This document shows positions 54,102 through 64,000 of a DNA stretch of 64,000 bases, in pieces. The first letter of the stretch is position 1. Each line of letters begins with the position of its first letter. This DNA comes from Closterium sp. NIES-65. Taxonomy: Eukaryota > Streptophyta > Zygnematophyceae > Desmidiales > Closteriaceae. Below the pieces are notes generated by a model. That model made no database searches and was not told where the DNA came from. It saw only the letters and a list, made by a program, of their open reading frames with translations. The position numbers and the translations under genes were made by a program. Location of the stretch: NCBI GenBank assembly GCA_948144175.1, contig CANXME010002490.1, positions 62,001 through 126,000 of the forward strand. Direction: 5' to 3'.

Positions 54102-55459
54102 CGAAGTGCCTTGGTGAAGATATCAGCAGTGTTGGCCTGAGAGGCCACGTAAACAAGACGAAGTTGACCACGATGCTGCAACTCTCGAGCACGGAAGTAG
54201 CGCAGAACGATGTGCTTCGTCCTGTGCTCCAGTCTGTGCTCCTGACACAAGGCAATCATGGCCTTGTTGTCGACGTACAGAACTGGAGGAGAACGAGGCG
54301 CCTCTCCCAAGTCGGTCAGCAGGTAGGTGAGCCAACGTAACTCCTGTGCAGCCATGGCCCCTGCATAGATCTCAGCCTCACAATTGGAGCTGAGAACAGA
54401 GGGCGAGCGGGTAGACCGCCACGAAACAAAACAGGAGACAAGGCTGAAGGTGTAACCCTATGATGAGTGCTGCATAGCCAAGTCATCAACCCAAGAAGCA
54501 TCTGCGTGACCAGTGAGGACAACTTGAGCCCGTCCTCCAAGCACGAGCCCCATGCCCGACGTACTGCACAAGTAGCGCGTCACCCTCTTAATGGCCTTCC
54601 ACTGCTCTGGTCGTTGTCTCCCGGGCGCAACGTAGCGTGCCAGGATGCTAAGAGGGTAAGCAAGGTCAGGTCGAGTGCAGGTCATCAGGTACATGAGGCA
54701 GCCTACAAGCTCTGGATACGGGCCACTCGGCTCTACGAACTCGTTCGAAGGTGGAGCTGAGAGCGAGTGACCGGTAGGTAGAGGAGTGGACTGTGGCGAG
54801 GAGTACTGGAAGTCGAAGCGCTGAAGGACCTGCTGTACCATGTGTGACTGAGTCAATGTAATAATGCGCTATGCTCTGTCACGGGTGATCTACAAGCCAA
54901 GATAGCTGCGCAGCTCACCCAGGTCTGTGCACGTGTGTCTCTTCTGCAGCTCCGACTTCACGTGGGCCTGTCCAGCAGTTTCAGTAGTGGCAAAGACCAA
55001 GTCGTCAACATACACGAGGATGTAGAACGGCGGCAGGGAAGTGTCGGTGCGTAGAAACAGCGACGGGTCAGCAGTAGAAGGAGAAACCAAGAGCCGCAAG
55101 AGTCGTCCTCAGTGTGTCCTGCCACTCGCGAGGCGCCTGGCGAAGACCGTAGACTGGCCGTCGGAAGCTCCATTGGGTACCTGCAAGAAACGACCCAGTG
55201 AAGCGAGGAGGGCGGCGCAGCCAGATCTCCTCGTGCAGGCTGCCCTGTAGGAGAGCAGTGCTGAAGTCAAGAGAGTGAAGCTCGTAGTCACGCTAAGCGG
55301 CGACGTGCAGCAGCACCCGAAGAGTGGTCATCTTCTGGGTAGGGGAGAAGGTCTGAAAGAAGTCAACTCCCTGTCGCTGAGTGAAGCCTTCTGCAACGTA
55401 ACGCGCCTTGAAGACAGGCGGAGAACCCAACGGCCGCTTCACCTTGAAAATCCACATGC
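54102..55459 (-). pseudogene. Fragment I: RT and RNase H of the C/D superfamily
   Basis: Minus strand. It begins at 55459 with CMWIFKVKRPLGSPPVF-like sequence and carries GVDFFQTFSPTQKMTTL, LDFSTALLQGSLHEEIW, RRPVYGLRQAPREWQDTL, the active site YVDDLVFA near 55000, then RNase H (HADASWVDDLA, CEAEIYAGAMAAQELRWL, VDNKAMIALCQEH, ANTADIFTKAL). There are stops near 55296, 54890, 54865 and 54458 and a frameshift near 55085. Both ends are cut: the 5' end meets the leader of H, the 3' end meets E'. It is more diverged from D than C or G are. Confidence 0.88.
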
Positions 55460-55938
55460 CGCCGTCTCTGCAGCAGCGGCCGCCGCTGCCGTCCCTACAG
55501 CAGCGGCCGCGGCCGTCCCTTGAGCAGCGGCCGCCGCCGCCGTCCCTGCAGCAGTGGCCACCGCCGCCGTCCTTGAAGCAGCGGCCGCCGTCGCTGCCTC
55601 CTACAGTGACTCGCCGTCGCCGCCTCCTGCAGCGGCGACCACCGCTATCCCTGCAGCAGCAGCCGCCACTGTACCTGCAGCAGCCGCGCCGCCCAAGCCG
55701 CCGAGCCACCCGAGCCGCCCGAGCCGCCCAAGCTGCCGAGCCGCCCGAGCCGCACGAGCCGCCGAGTCGCCGAGCCGCCGAGCCGTCCGAGCCGCCCTGT
55801 CCGCTACACCCGGTCACTGCCGTCGCAGCCCTGTTCCTACTGGCAAGCCTTGGTCCTTCCCGCCTGCCCGATAAGAGCAGCACCTCTACCACTGCGCTGC
55901 CCTTAGCCTGCTGCTCGCACTTCTTGTGTACTGCTGTC
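55460..55938 (+). repeat. GC-rich leader of element H (truncated)
   Basis: Degenerate tandem units (CAGCAGCGGCCGCCGCCG type at 55460-55680, then GAGCCGCCC type to 55800) as in the leader of D. The upstream LTR and primer site are missing, cut at the junction with fragment I. Confidence 0.75.
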
Positions 55939-56763
55939 ATGGCTACCCCCAGTGTCCTCGCTTTTGACGCAGAGGGTCGGGCCATTGACTTTGACGTCTG
56001 GGTAGATGACCTGCAGCTTTTCCTACAGTGCGATAGGGCAGACGGTCTCTCCCTCTTTGACCTCACTTCTAGTGCCTCTCCTGCCCCTGCTGCTGATGCT
56101 GACGCCACTGTTTGCTCACAGTGGGCCACACACGATACTACTGCACGTCTTGCTGTGCGTCGCCACTTGCCTACCTTTGAGCGTGCGCACTTTAGCCAGT
56201 ACAAGAGTGCTAGGACCTTGTATGGCGCTATAGTTGCACGCTACTCTTCCCCTGCCACTGCTGCACTTAGCCGCCTCATCCTGCCGTACCTCTTCCCTGA
56301 CCTCGCAGCTTTTCCCACAGTCGCTGACCTCATTACGCACCTTTGCACTAGTGACATTCGCTACCGCTCTGCCCTTCCCGCTGAGTTCTGCGCCAAGAAT
56401 CCGCCACCTATGTACATCACCCTCTACTACATAGTCACCCGGCTCCCTGACACCCTTCGTCCGGTCAGGGACCACTTTCTCTCTGTTTGCCCCACCACCC
56501 TCACCGTTGACCTCCTCGTGGAGCGCCTCCTAGCAGCAGAGAAGAGCATAGTCGCTGTAGGAGCCTCTTGGGGTGACCCTCGTGCCCGTGTCTTTGAGGG
56601 GTGCTCCCCCTCTCCTCTCTTGCCCTCTATTGCCTCTGCTGCTGCGGCCGACCTCGTTGGTCTTGAGTCGGTCGGTGCGGCGTCTGCCCTTAGCGGGAGA
56701 CGCCGCACTGGCAAGGGCAAGGGGGGCAGGGGCGCTGGAGGAACTATCGGGGGCGGTGGAGGC
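55939..56763 (+). pseudogene. Element H gag, first part
   Basis: ATG at 55939 (MATPSVLAFDAEGRAIDFDV). It is open for 275 codons through DDLQLFLQCDRADGLSLFDL, YLFPDLAAFPTVADLITHLC, MYITLYYIVTRLPDTL, LVERLLAAEKSIVAVGAS and GRRRTGKGKGGRGAGGTIGG. The frame is intact up to the insertion of element G at 56763 and resumes in the Gly-rich tail at 63917. Among the gags of this superfamily it shows no stop in the part visible. Confidence 0.9.
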
Positions 56764-56896
56764 TGAGAAAACTAGAATGAGAAATGAATGAACTATGAAA
56801 GAGTTGGGTACAAGTACTAACCCTAATTGGGTTGTACCCCTTATGGGCTACCTCACTACAGCCTACACAAAATGCATAAGCTATGATGTTCTGACA
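56764..56896 (-). repeat. 3' LTR of element G
   Basis: 133 bp; on the minus strand TGTCAGAACATCATAGC to AGTTTTCTCA. One substitution relative to the 5' copy. Confidence 0.95.
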
Positions 56897-57106
56897 CACC
56901 CCCATAGGCAAAGTGGGGGAGAACAAGGGGTCACACGACCAGACAAGCAAAGCAAAGCAAGCTCAGGGTGGATCACAAAGTCACCACACATTCCGAGCAC
57001 AAGTTCAAGGCCACAAGGCCAGTTCACATGCAGGATTACATATATATAAAAAAGGCTAAACAAGCAAGAGCAGGTGCAATATATATATGTAACACTACAA
57101 ACAAGG

Positions 57107-58621
57107 TCAAGAGGTGAGCAAGTAAGGCAAGGCAGGCACAAGACCCAGCTGAGTACAGAAGCGCTGATGATCACAAGGCGCAAGCGCCTTGGTGAAGATA
57201 TCAGCAGTGTTGGCCTCAGAGGCCACGTAAGCAAGGCGCAGCTGACCACGCTGCTGCAGCTCACGAGCAAGAAAGTAGCGGAGAGCAATATGCTTCGTTC
57301 TGTGCTCCAGTCGCTGCTCCCGATACAAGGCCAGCATGGCCTTGTTGTCTACGTACAGCACTGGAGGAGAACGAGGTGGCTCTCCGAGGTCAGTCAGCAG
57401 GTAGGTGAGCCAGCGAAGCTCCTGTGCAGCCATGGCTCCGGCGTAGATCTCAGCCTCACAACTGGAGCCGAGAACAGAAGACGAGCGAGTAGCCCGCCAC
57501 GAAACAGAGCCGGAACCAAGGCTGAAGGTGTAACCCTGTGACGACCGCTGCGTAGCCTGGTCATCAGCCCAAGAAGCGTCTGCGTGCCCAGTGAGGACCA
57601 CTGGACTCCGCCCTCCAAGCAGAAGCCCCATGCCCGACGTACTGCACAAGTAGCGCAACACCCTCTTTGCTGCAGCCATGTGCTCCGGTCTGTGTCTCCC
57701 AGGAGCAACATAGCGTGCGAGAATGCTAAGAGGGTATGCAAGGTCAGGTCGTGTGCAGGTCATCATGTACATGAGGCAGCCAACAAGCTCTGGGTACGGG
57801 CCACACGACTCTACGGACTCATCCGAAGGCAGAGCTGTGAGCGAGTGGCGAGTAAGCAGAGGAGTGGCTTGAGGCGAGGAGTACGTGAAGCCGAAGCGCT
57901 GAAGGACCTGCTGCACCATGTGTGACTGAGTCAGGGTAATGGTGCGGCGTGCTCTGTCCCGGGTGATCTGCAAGCCAAGGTAGCTGCGCAGTTCACCCAG
58001 GTTAGTGCATGTGTGTCTCTTCTGCAGCTCGGACTTCACGTGGGCGAGTCTAGAAGTGTCAGCTGTGGCAAAGACCAAGTCCTCGACGTACACAAGGATG
58101 TAGAACGGCGGCACAGAAGTGTCGGTGCGCAGAAACAGCGACGGGTCGGCAGTAGAGGGAGCAAACCCAAGAGCCGCAAGTGTAGTCCTCAATGTGTCGT
58201 GCCACTCACGCGGTGCCTGGCGGAGACCGTAGACTGGCCGCCGGAGGCTCCACTGGGTGCCAGGAGGAAAAGTCCCAGTGAAGCCAGGTGGGCGGTGCAA
58301 CCAGATCTCCTCGTGCAGGCTACCCTGCAGAAAAGCAGTGCTGAAGTCAAGAGAGTGTAGCTCGTAGTCACGGTGAGTAGCTACGTGCAGCAGTACCCGA
58401 AGAGTGGTCATCTTCGGGGTGGGAGAGAAGGTCTGAAAGTAGTCAACTCCTTGCCGCTGACTGAAGCCATGAGCCATGTAACGCGCCTTGAAGACAGGCG
58501 GAGAACCCGGCGGCCGCTTCACCCTGAAAATCCACATGCCACTGACGATGTTCGCCCCAGGTGGGGGAACCGCGTCAACGTAGGTGCCTATGGACTTCCA
58601 GGAAGCCATCTCTGCGTCCAT
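57107..58621 (-). pseudogene. Element G reverse transcriptase and RNase H (YVED active site)
   Basis: The longest pol frame here: 504 codons from 58621 without a stop. It covers DAEMASWKSIGTYV, IVSGMWIFRVKRPPG, YFQTFSPTPKMTTL, LDFSTAFLQGSLHEEIW, RRPVYGLRQAPREWH, LGLQITRDRARRTITLT, RNase H (HADASWADDQ, CEAEIYAGAMAAQELRWL, VDNKAMLALYREQ, EANTADIFTKALAP) and the family end. The catalytic YVDDL is YVEDL near 58085, a change of the first Asp of the metal-binding pair to Glu. All other RTs in the window keep YVDD. The frame is closed upstream by a TAG at 58634 (Gln in D). Confidence 0.93.
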
Positions 58622-60010
58622 AGCTGCCTGCCTCTAAGAGGAGTAGGGACCCTCTATCGCCTCCGCGTAAGAGCGCGGAGTCGGGATGTCAAGTGCATCC
58701 GGGTCTCCCTCAGGGGTAAGCAGTACGGACACGAGATGAGGTGAAGCAGCAGCCAAGCACTGGAACTCCTCCTGCCTGTCCTCAAGGACGTCCGTGCCAA
58801 GGGCACACTCACCCCCGACGGACGGAGGACAGACAGACTCAGACTCAGCAACAAGACTGGCGGCGTAGTCTAGACGACAGCGAGCAGCAAAGTCGACGAG
58901 CTCAGCAACTAGGGCAGACGCAGCAGTGGACTCAAAGGAAGGGTCAGTGATAACAGTAGCAAGGAGACGCGTGACAGTAGGATTGGCAGCACGAAGAGAG
59001 TCTGACTCCGGGTCGGCAAGAGCAGGAAGAGAGGACTCAGGAGGAGAAGGCAAAGGGGCATGCAGAGGAGCAGCGGACGGACGCAGGGACATCCGGTGCG
59101 TGCCAGGGACAGGAGGAGGACGCTGACGCGAACCACGACCATTAGTGCGAGCAGCACGGACAGGCGACGCAGGGCGAGACGCAGGCTCACGACGCTCAGC
59201 AAGACCTCCAGTAGGACCAGTGTAGGGAGAAGGAGCAGGTAGTGGGGAGGCGGGCTGTAACTGTAACTGTGACGGGACAGGCTGTGGACACCCTAAAGGA
59301 GGAGGAGGACCAGTAGAAGGCGGGAGACCAAGAACCTGCTGAAGGAGCGGAACGAAGTACGGCCGAGGCCGCGCGGCGACTCTAGACACAGCAGGGACAG
59401 CATAAGTACCCCCAACGGTAGCACCAGCGCCAGCAGCACCTCCAGCTCCAGGACCTCTAGCAGCACCAGTAGCACCCCCAGCAGCTCCAGGACCGACAAC
59501 AGTAGCCTCAGCGCCAACACCCTCAGCAGCTCCAGCTCCAGAAGTACCCGCAGGCCCAGCTGCTCCAGTACTCCCAGTACGAGCACCTCCGGTACCCGCG
59601 GCACCAGCACCCTCAGCAGCCGAAGGACCTCGAGCTCCAGCAGCACGCCTCCAGCGCCGGGCAAACCACTCGCGCAGCTCCTGTGGAGAGAGTGGCTCCC
59701 GCCGAGACGAAGCACCCAGAGAACCGCAAGGGACAGCACCTCCAGACTCTTAACGAGCAGGCCCAGCTCCCTCAGGGTCCGCACCCCCAGGCTCAGCACC
59801 TCCACGCGTAGCACCCCCAGGCTCAGCACCCCCAGGCTCAGCACCCCCAGGCTCAGCACCCCCTGTCGTAGTACCCTCAGTCTCAGCACCCCCAGGCATA
59901 GCACCCACACGCTCAGCACCCCCAGAGTCAGCACCCCCAGGCACAGCACCCTCAGCAGCACTAGAGTCACCAACGACCTCGACAGGCTCAACTGCGTCTA
60001 CCTGGGACAC
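58622..60010 (-). pseudogene. Element G integrase-RT linker
   Basis: From 60010: SQVDAVEPVEVVGDSSAAEG, GGAEPGGA-type repeats, a shift near 59750, LSPQELREWFARRWRRA, Gly/Ala-rich repeats, then from 59389 ARPRPYFVPLLQQVLGLPPS through DPESDSLRAANPTVTRLLAT and TPEGDPDALDIPTPRSYAEA to the TAG at 58634. It has a single copy of the segment that is duplicated in C. Confidence 0.8.
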
Positions 60011-60045
60011 ACCTGAAGGGGCACGACCCTGAGGGGGAAGGGGGT

Positions 60046-61711
60046 CTACCAGAGGGGGGGACCTGGCACAAGGAAGAGCGGCGGCGGGGGGAGGGACGGA
60101 GTGCGGTAGGGGAAGAGACGGTAGTAGGGGACCGACTCATCAAACGTGACGTCCTGGGAGGACAGAACACGGCGAGAGGTGGGGTGGTAGAACTGCCACC
60201 CTGGCGCGTCAGGGGGGAAGCCAAGGAAGACGCAGGGAGCAGCACGAGGGGACAGCTTGTCCGCAGACAAGTCGCGGACAAACGCCCGAGATCCCCAGAC
60301 ACGGAACACAGATGCATCGCCAACCTTCCCGCCCACAGCAAAGTTCGAGAAGTCTCCGGCCTGGAGACCCTGGGCTGAAGGTTGATCTGATGCGCCGCGT
60401 ACGGAACCGCAAACGGCCACAGAAAATGGGGGCAGCCGCATGCATCATGGACGTACGGGCGACGTCCATGACCATGCCAATGCGGCGCTCAGCAATCCCA
60501 TTTTGCTGTGGAGATTCTGGAAGCGTGAAGGTCTGGCGGATGCCTCGTGCACGACAGTAGGCTCGAAGAAGGCCAGAGGAGAACTCTCCGCCTCTGTCAG
60601 AGTGCAGACGCAGAACAGGAAGGTCCGAGCCGAAGCTCTGCCTGAGCTGGAGACGAGCTGCGCAGATCCAGTCGATCAACACCTCAGTGACATCACCCTT
60701 GCTGCGCAAGGGGAAAACTGTGGTGTAACGCGAGACGTCGTCAACCACCAGCAGGAAGTAGCGCTCGTGACCGAGTCCACGGACGCGGGCTGGGCCCCAC
60801 ACGTCCATGTGAAGCGTCTGCAGCGGGGCCTCTGTCAGAGGAAACTTGGAGGAGTGAGGGGCAGCCCGCTGCCGCCCCTTGACACAGGGGACGCAGGCAG
60901 GGGCAGGCCCCGGAGGAAGGGGAGGGAGGGACCGGGGAAGACCAGAGACAAGGACACGGGAGGCCATGCCTCAGAGACGAGGCAGCGAGGGGTGACCAAG
61001 GCGGTGGTGCCAGAGGAGAGTCTCGTGAGACAGGAGGTGACACGAGCAGGGGGCAGACTCAAGACCAGACCTGGACGCTGCAGCTACCTGACCAGACGAC
61101 GTGGCAAACACCTGACCCGATGCAGCTACCTGACCAGACGACGTGGGAGGAGACGTAGTGGTCAGTGTGTACAGGCTCGACCCCGGCCGACGTGTTAACG
61201 TGGCCAAGTGTCGGCCTGTCCTAGCGTCCGTGCAGTGGGTCACCCGCTGACTCGCAGGAGTGAACTGGTGAACCCCTGCATCCTGCAGGTCAGCACCACT
61301 CACCAAGTTCGTAGAGAACGAGGGGAGGTAAAGATCAGACAGGTTGCCAGAGGGGGCCACCGGACACGGGAGGACAGTGGAGAAGTGAGCAAGGACAGGA
61401 CCCCCAGAGGGGTTTGCCAGAGAGACTGCAACTGGCCGACCAAGCGGCATGAGTGTGGTGCGGTCTCGAAAGAAGGAGCGAGAAGCCCCCGAGTCAAGGG
61501 TGAAGGTGTGGGAGGCCGAAGCCGACGTAGTACCTGAGAGCGCAGACTCACCAGCACCTGAGGAAGCAGACGTACCAGCACCTAGAGCAGCAGCCTCGCT
61601 AGCACCTAGAGCAGTAGCCTCACCAGCACCTAGAGCAGCAGTCTCAATGCCCGGGTCGGGCGGAAAACACCAGTAACAGTCACCCTCATCACTAACAGTC
61701 AGAGCATACAT
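60046..61711 (-). pseudogene. Element G protease, pre-integrase and integrase
   Basis: From 61711: MYALTVSDEGDCYWCFPPD, protease site TLDSGASRSFF, the LYLPSFSTNLV block missing from D, then HETLLWHHRLGHPSLPRL. A TGA at about 60969 replaces an Arg codon (CGA). Integrase: LHMDVWGPARV, LRLHSDRGGEF, QQNGIAERR, so the DDE triad is intact. A one-base loss in a C run near 60430 (AAAPHFLW) shifts the frame. The C-terminal part FRVWGSRAFVRDLSADKLSP and SSQDVTFDES is in the next frame and closes near 60046. Confidence 0.9.
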
Positions 61712-61974
61712 GGTAGCAAGAATAGCATCAAAGTTGAGGTCAAAGATAGCTACTCCCGCCCTAGACAGCTCGCCCCAGCGAGGGATCTCAGTGGCCTCAG
61801 GGAACTGGTGACGCCAGGCGTCCGTCAGGCGGCCAAAGCAGCGCTGGGTGGAGTGCGCACCCCCGCACTGCTCACCCGCGCGGTCGCTGGTGCGTAGGAC
61901 GTAGGTGCACGGACCAGTACCCCCACCCCGCTGGCGTGCAGCGTACCACTCACGGAGCTGCTGAGGGGGGGGGT

Positions 61975-62894
61975 GTCACGAGTGCGCTGCTGCTGCTATT
62001 GCTACTGCTGGCGCTGACCACCACCGGAGCTGACTCTCTGCGCAGCGCCACCCCGACCAGCTCCACCTCCTCCGCCGCCGCCTCCGCCACCTCCGCCACC
62101 TCCGCCACCTCCGCCACCTCCGCTGCCGCCGCCATCGCCGCTGCCGCCTCCGCCTCCACTGCCGCCACCGACACCTCCACCCCCGCCACCACTCCCACCA
62201 CCACCCCCACCCCCACCCCCTCCACTGCCTCCACCGCCACCTCCGCCACCCCCGCCAGCCCCTCCAGCGCCCTTGCCCCCCTTGCACTTGCCGGTGCGGC
62301 GTTTCCCGCTCGGGGCAGATGCAGCGCCGACCGACTCGAAACCAACGAGGTGGATCGCAGCAGCAGAGGCAACACAGGGCAGGAGGGGGGAGGGGGAACA
62401 CCCCTTCAAAGACAGGGGCGCGCGGGTCACCACAAGAGGCTCCTACAGCGACTATGCTCTTCTCTGCTGCTAGGAGGGCCTTCTCGAGGAGGTCAACGGT
62501 GAGAGTGGTGGGGCAAACTGAGAGGAAGTGGTCCCTGACTACGCGCAGAGAGTCAGGGAGCCGGTTGACTATGTAGTAGAGGGTGATGTACATGGGCAAC
62601 TACAGCGTCGTACAAGGTATGAGCACTCTTGTACTGGCTAAAGTGCGCACGCTCAGAGGTAGGCAGGTGGCGACGCACAGCAAGACGTGCAGGAGCATCG
62701 CGTGTGGCCCACTGTGAGCGAACAGTGGCGTCAGCATCAGCAGCAGGGGCAGGAGAGGTGCCAGAGGTAAGGTCAAAGAGGGAGAGACCGTCTGCCCTAT
62801 CGCACTGTAGGAAATGCTGCAGGTCATCTAGCCAGACGTCAAAGTCAATAGCCCAATCCTCAGCGTCAAAAGCGAGGACACTGGGGGTAGCCAT
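61975..62894 (-). pseudogene. Element G gag with 170-bp deletion
   Basis: ATG at 62894 (MATPSVLAFDAEDWAIDFDV). After TLYDAVVA the sequence jumps to MYITLYYIVNRLPDSL; about 170 bp present in D (38739-38908) are missing, which removes the core of the capsid-like domain and shifts the frame. The tail keeps LLEKALLAAEKSIVAVGAS and the Gly-rich stretch (62280-62050). The last Cys/His segment lies in 61965-61800. Confidence 0.9.
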
Positions 62895-62929
62895 GACAGC
62901 AGCAGACTAGCAGCGCAAACAGTAGGGTA

Positions 62930-63770
62930 AGGGCAGTGCAGTGATAGAGGCGCTGCTCTTACCGGACAGGGCGGCTCGGACGGCTCAGCGGCTCGGCGGC
63001 TCGGCAACAACTGCGGCTCGGCGACTCGGCGGCACAGGCGGCTTGGGCGACTCGGCGGCTCGGGCTGCTCGGGCGGCTCGGGCAGCTCGGCATGTCGGGC
63101 GGCTCGGGCGGCTCGGTAGGTCGGGCGGCTCGGGCGGCTCGGCGTGTTGGGCGGCTCGGCAGCAGGCGGCGGCGCCGGCGGCTCGGTGGTGACGGCGGGG
63201 CCGCGTGGGGACGGCGGCTGGGCCGGCAGAGGCGGCGCTGGGGCCGTAGAGGTAGGCGACGGGGGCAGGAAGGGCAGCGCCGGGGCCGAAGGTAGGCGAC
63301 GGGGCCAGCAGAGGCGGGGCCGGGTCAGTAAGGGCGGCGTCAGGGCCGGGAAGGGCGGCGCCGGGGCTGCGGGGTACGTGACGGGGCCGCAGGGCGGCGG
63401 ATCGGGGCCGGGAAGGGCGGCGCCGGGGCCGCGGGGTAGGCGACGGGGTCGCAGGGCGGCGGATCGGGGCCGGGAAGGGCAGTGCCGGGGCTGCGGGGTA
63501 GGCAACGAGGCCGCTAGGGCGGCGGATCGGGGCCGAGAAGGGCGGCGCGAGGGCCACAGGGGTAGGCGACGGGGTCGGTAGGGCGGCGGATTGGGGCCGC
63601 AAGGGCGGCGCGACGGGATGGGGACCGCGAGGGCGACGCTAAGGGGCCGCTAAGGCGGCGCGACAGGGTCGAGAGAGGGAAGCGCGACTCGGGCAAGGGC
63701 TGAGCGCGCTCCGAGCAGGAAAAAAAAAATTCAATTCGGTGGGCCCTAGGAACAGTTCCCACGAGGGAAC
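62930..63770 (-). repeat. GC-rich leader of element G
   Basis: Tandem units as in C: GGCTCGGGCGGCTCGGCGG near gag and GCGGCGCCGGGGCCGCGGGG further upstream (about 45-60 bp higher-order units at 63330-63560). No ATG-started conserved frame. Confidence 0.75.
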
Positions 63771-63783
63771 CTGTTCGATACCA

Positions 63784-63916
63784 TGAGAAAACTAGAATGA
63801 GAAATGAATGAACTATGAAAGAGTTGGGTACAAGTACTAACCCTAATTGGGTTGTACCCCTTATGGGCTACCCCACTACAGCCTACACAAAATGCATAAG
63901 CTATGATGTTCTGACA
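63784..63916 (-). repeat. 5' LTR of element G
   Basis: 133 bp, same borders as the 3' copy. The primer-binding site TGGTATCGAAC lies directly inside. Confidence 0.95.
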
Positions 63917-64000
63917 CAGGCCGCGGTGGAGGCGGCGGAGGGGGTGGGGGTGGCGGTGGGGGTGGTGGCGGGGGTGGGGGCGTCGGTGGCGGCAGTGGAG
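63917..64000 (+). pseudogene. Element H gag, Gly-rich continuation
   Basis: After element G the + strand continues GGCCGCGGTGGAGGCGGCGG and more GGN codons, the direct continuation of the gag tail that stops at 56763. It runs off the window, so the pol of H, if any, lies beyond. Confidence 0.85.

Larger units (their letters stand above)
56764..63916 (-). mobile_element. Copia element G, complete, nested in element H
   Basis: 7.15 kb on the minus strand with 133-bp LTRs differing at one position. The primer site is TGGTATCGAAC (63773-63783) and the polypurine tract GCCTATGGGGGTG (56897-56909). Inserted into the Gly-rich region of the gag of H. The 5-bp flanks are GAGGC on the left and CAGGC on the right, a target duplication with one mismatch. 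All Copia domains are present in order, but gag has a 170-bp deletion, pol has stops and frameshifts, and the RT active site is changed. Confidence 0.95.

Overview
The window is repeat DNA from a nuclear genome, most likely of the green-plant lineage. Ty1/Copia LTR retrotransposons dominate it, several have primer-binding sites of the initiator-Met type (TGGTATCRGAGC-like), and short non-autonomous TRIM elements are present, a combination typical of streptophytes. I cannot name the genus. I found no ordinary host gene, tRNA, rRNA or CRISPR array. Every coding segment belongs to a retrotransposon, and every retrotransposon is broken by stops, frameshifts, truncation or changed catalytic residues.

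Layout. 1-14563 is one array of a 31-bp satellite with kilobase-scale internal duplications. 14564-16705 is a second array, of a 28-bp G-rich satellite, which abuts a 5'-truncated Copia element. 16706-27703 holds two copies of one Copia family (A on +, B on -) lying tail to tail. 27704-29119 plus 36934-37001 is a composite TRIM split by Copia element C (29120-36933, -, target duplication ATGGG). 37002-37269 is the only stretch that looks like unique AT-rich DNA. 37270-44684 is Copia element D (+), of the same superfamily as C, with almost identical LTRs.

44685-51841 is an older Copia element E (+) of a different family, with an extra coding segment between protease and integrase. It is split by a three-LTR composite TRIM (47046-49715, target duplication ACAAA). 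51842-54101 is an inverted fragment of the E family (E', -) containing a solo LTR (52654-53790, target duplication GGTTC). 54102-55459 is an RT/RNase H fragment of the C/D family (I, -). 55460-56763 is the leader and gag of another C/D-type element (H, +). H is interrupted by the complete nested element G (56764-63916, -) and resumes at 63917 to the window end.

The parts form a layered record. E and H are hosts. The composite TRIM went into E, the solo LTR into E', and G into H. B and C sit at the same ATGGG in the two LTRs of one TRIM. The TRIMs share PBS type, polypurine tract and LTR start with C/D/G, so they were probably mobilised by that Copia family. The most interesting structures are the two composite TRIMs whose junctions fall at the LTR/PBS boundary or inside an LTR, the shared ATGGG target, and the two tail-to-tail inverted Copia pairs.
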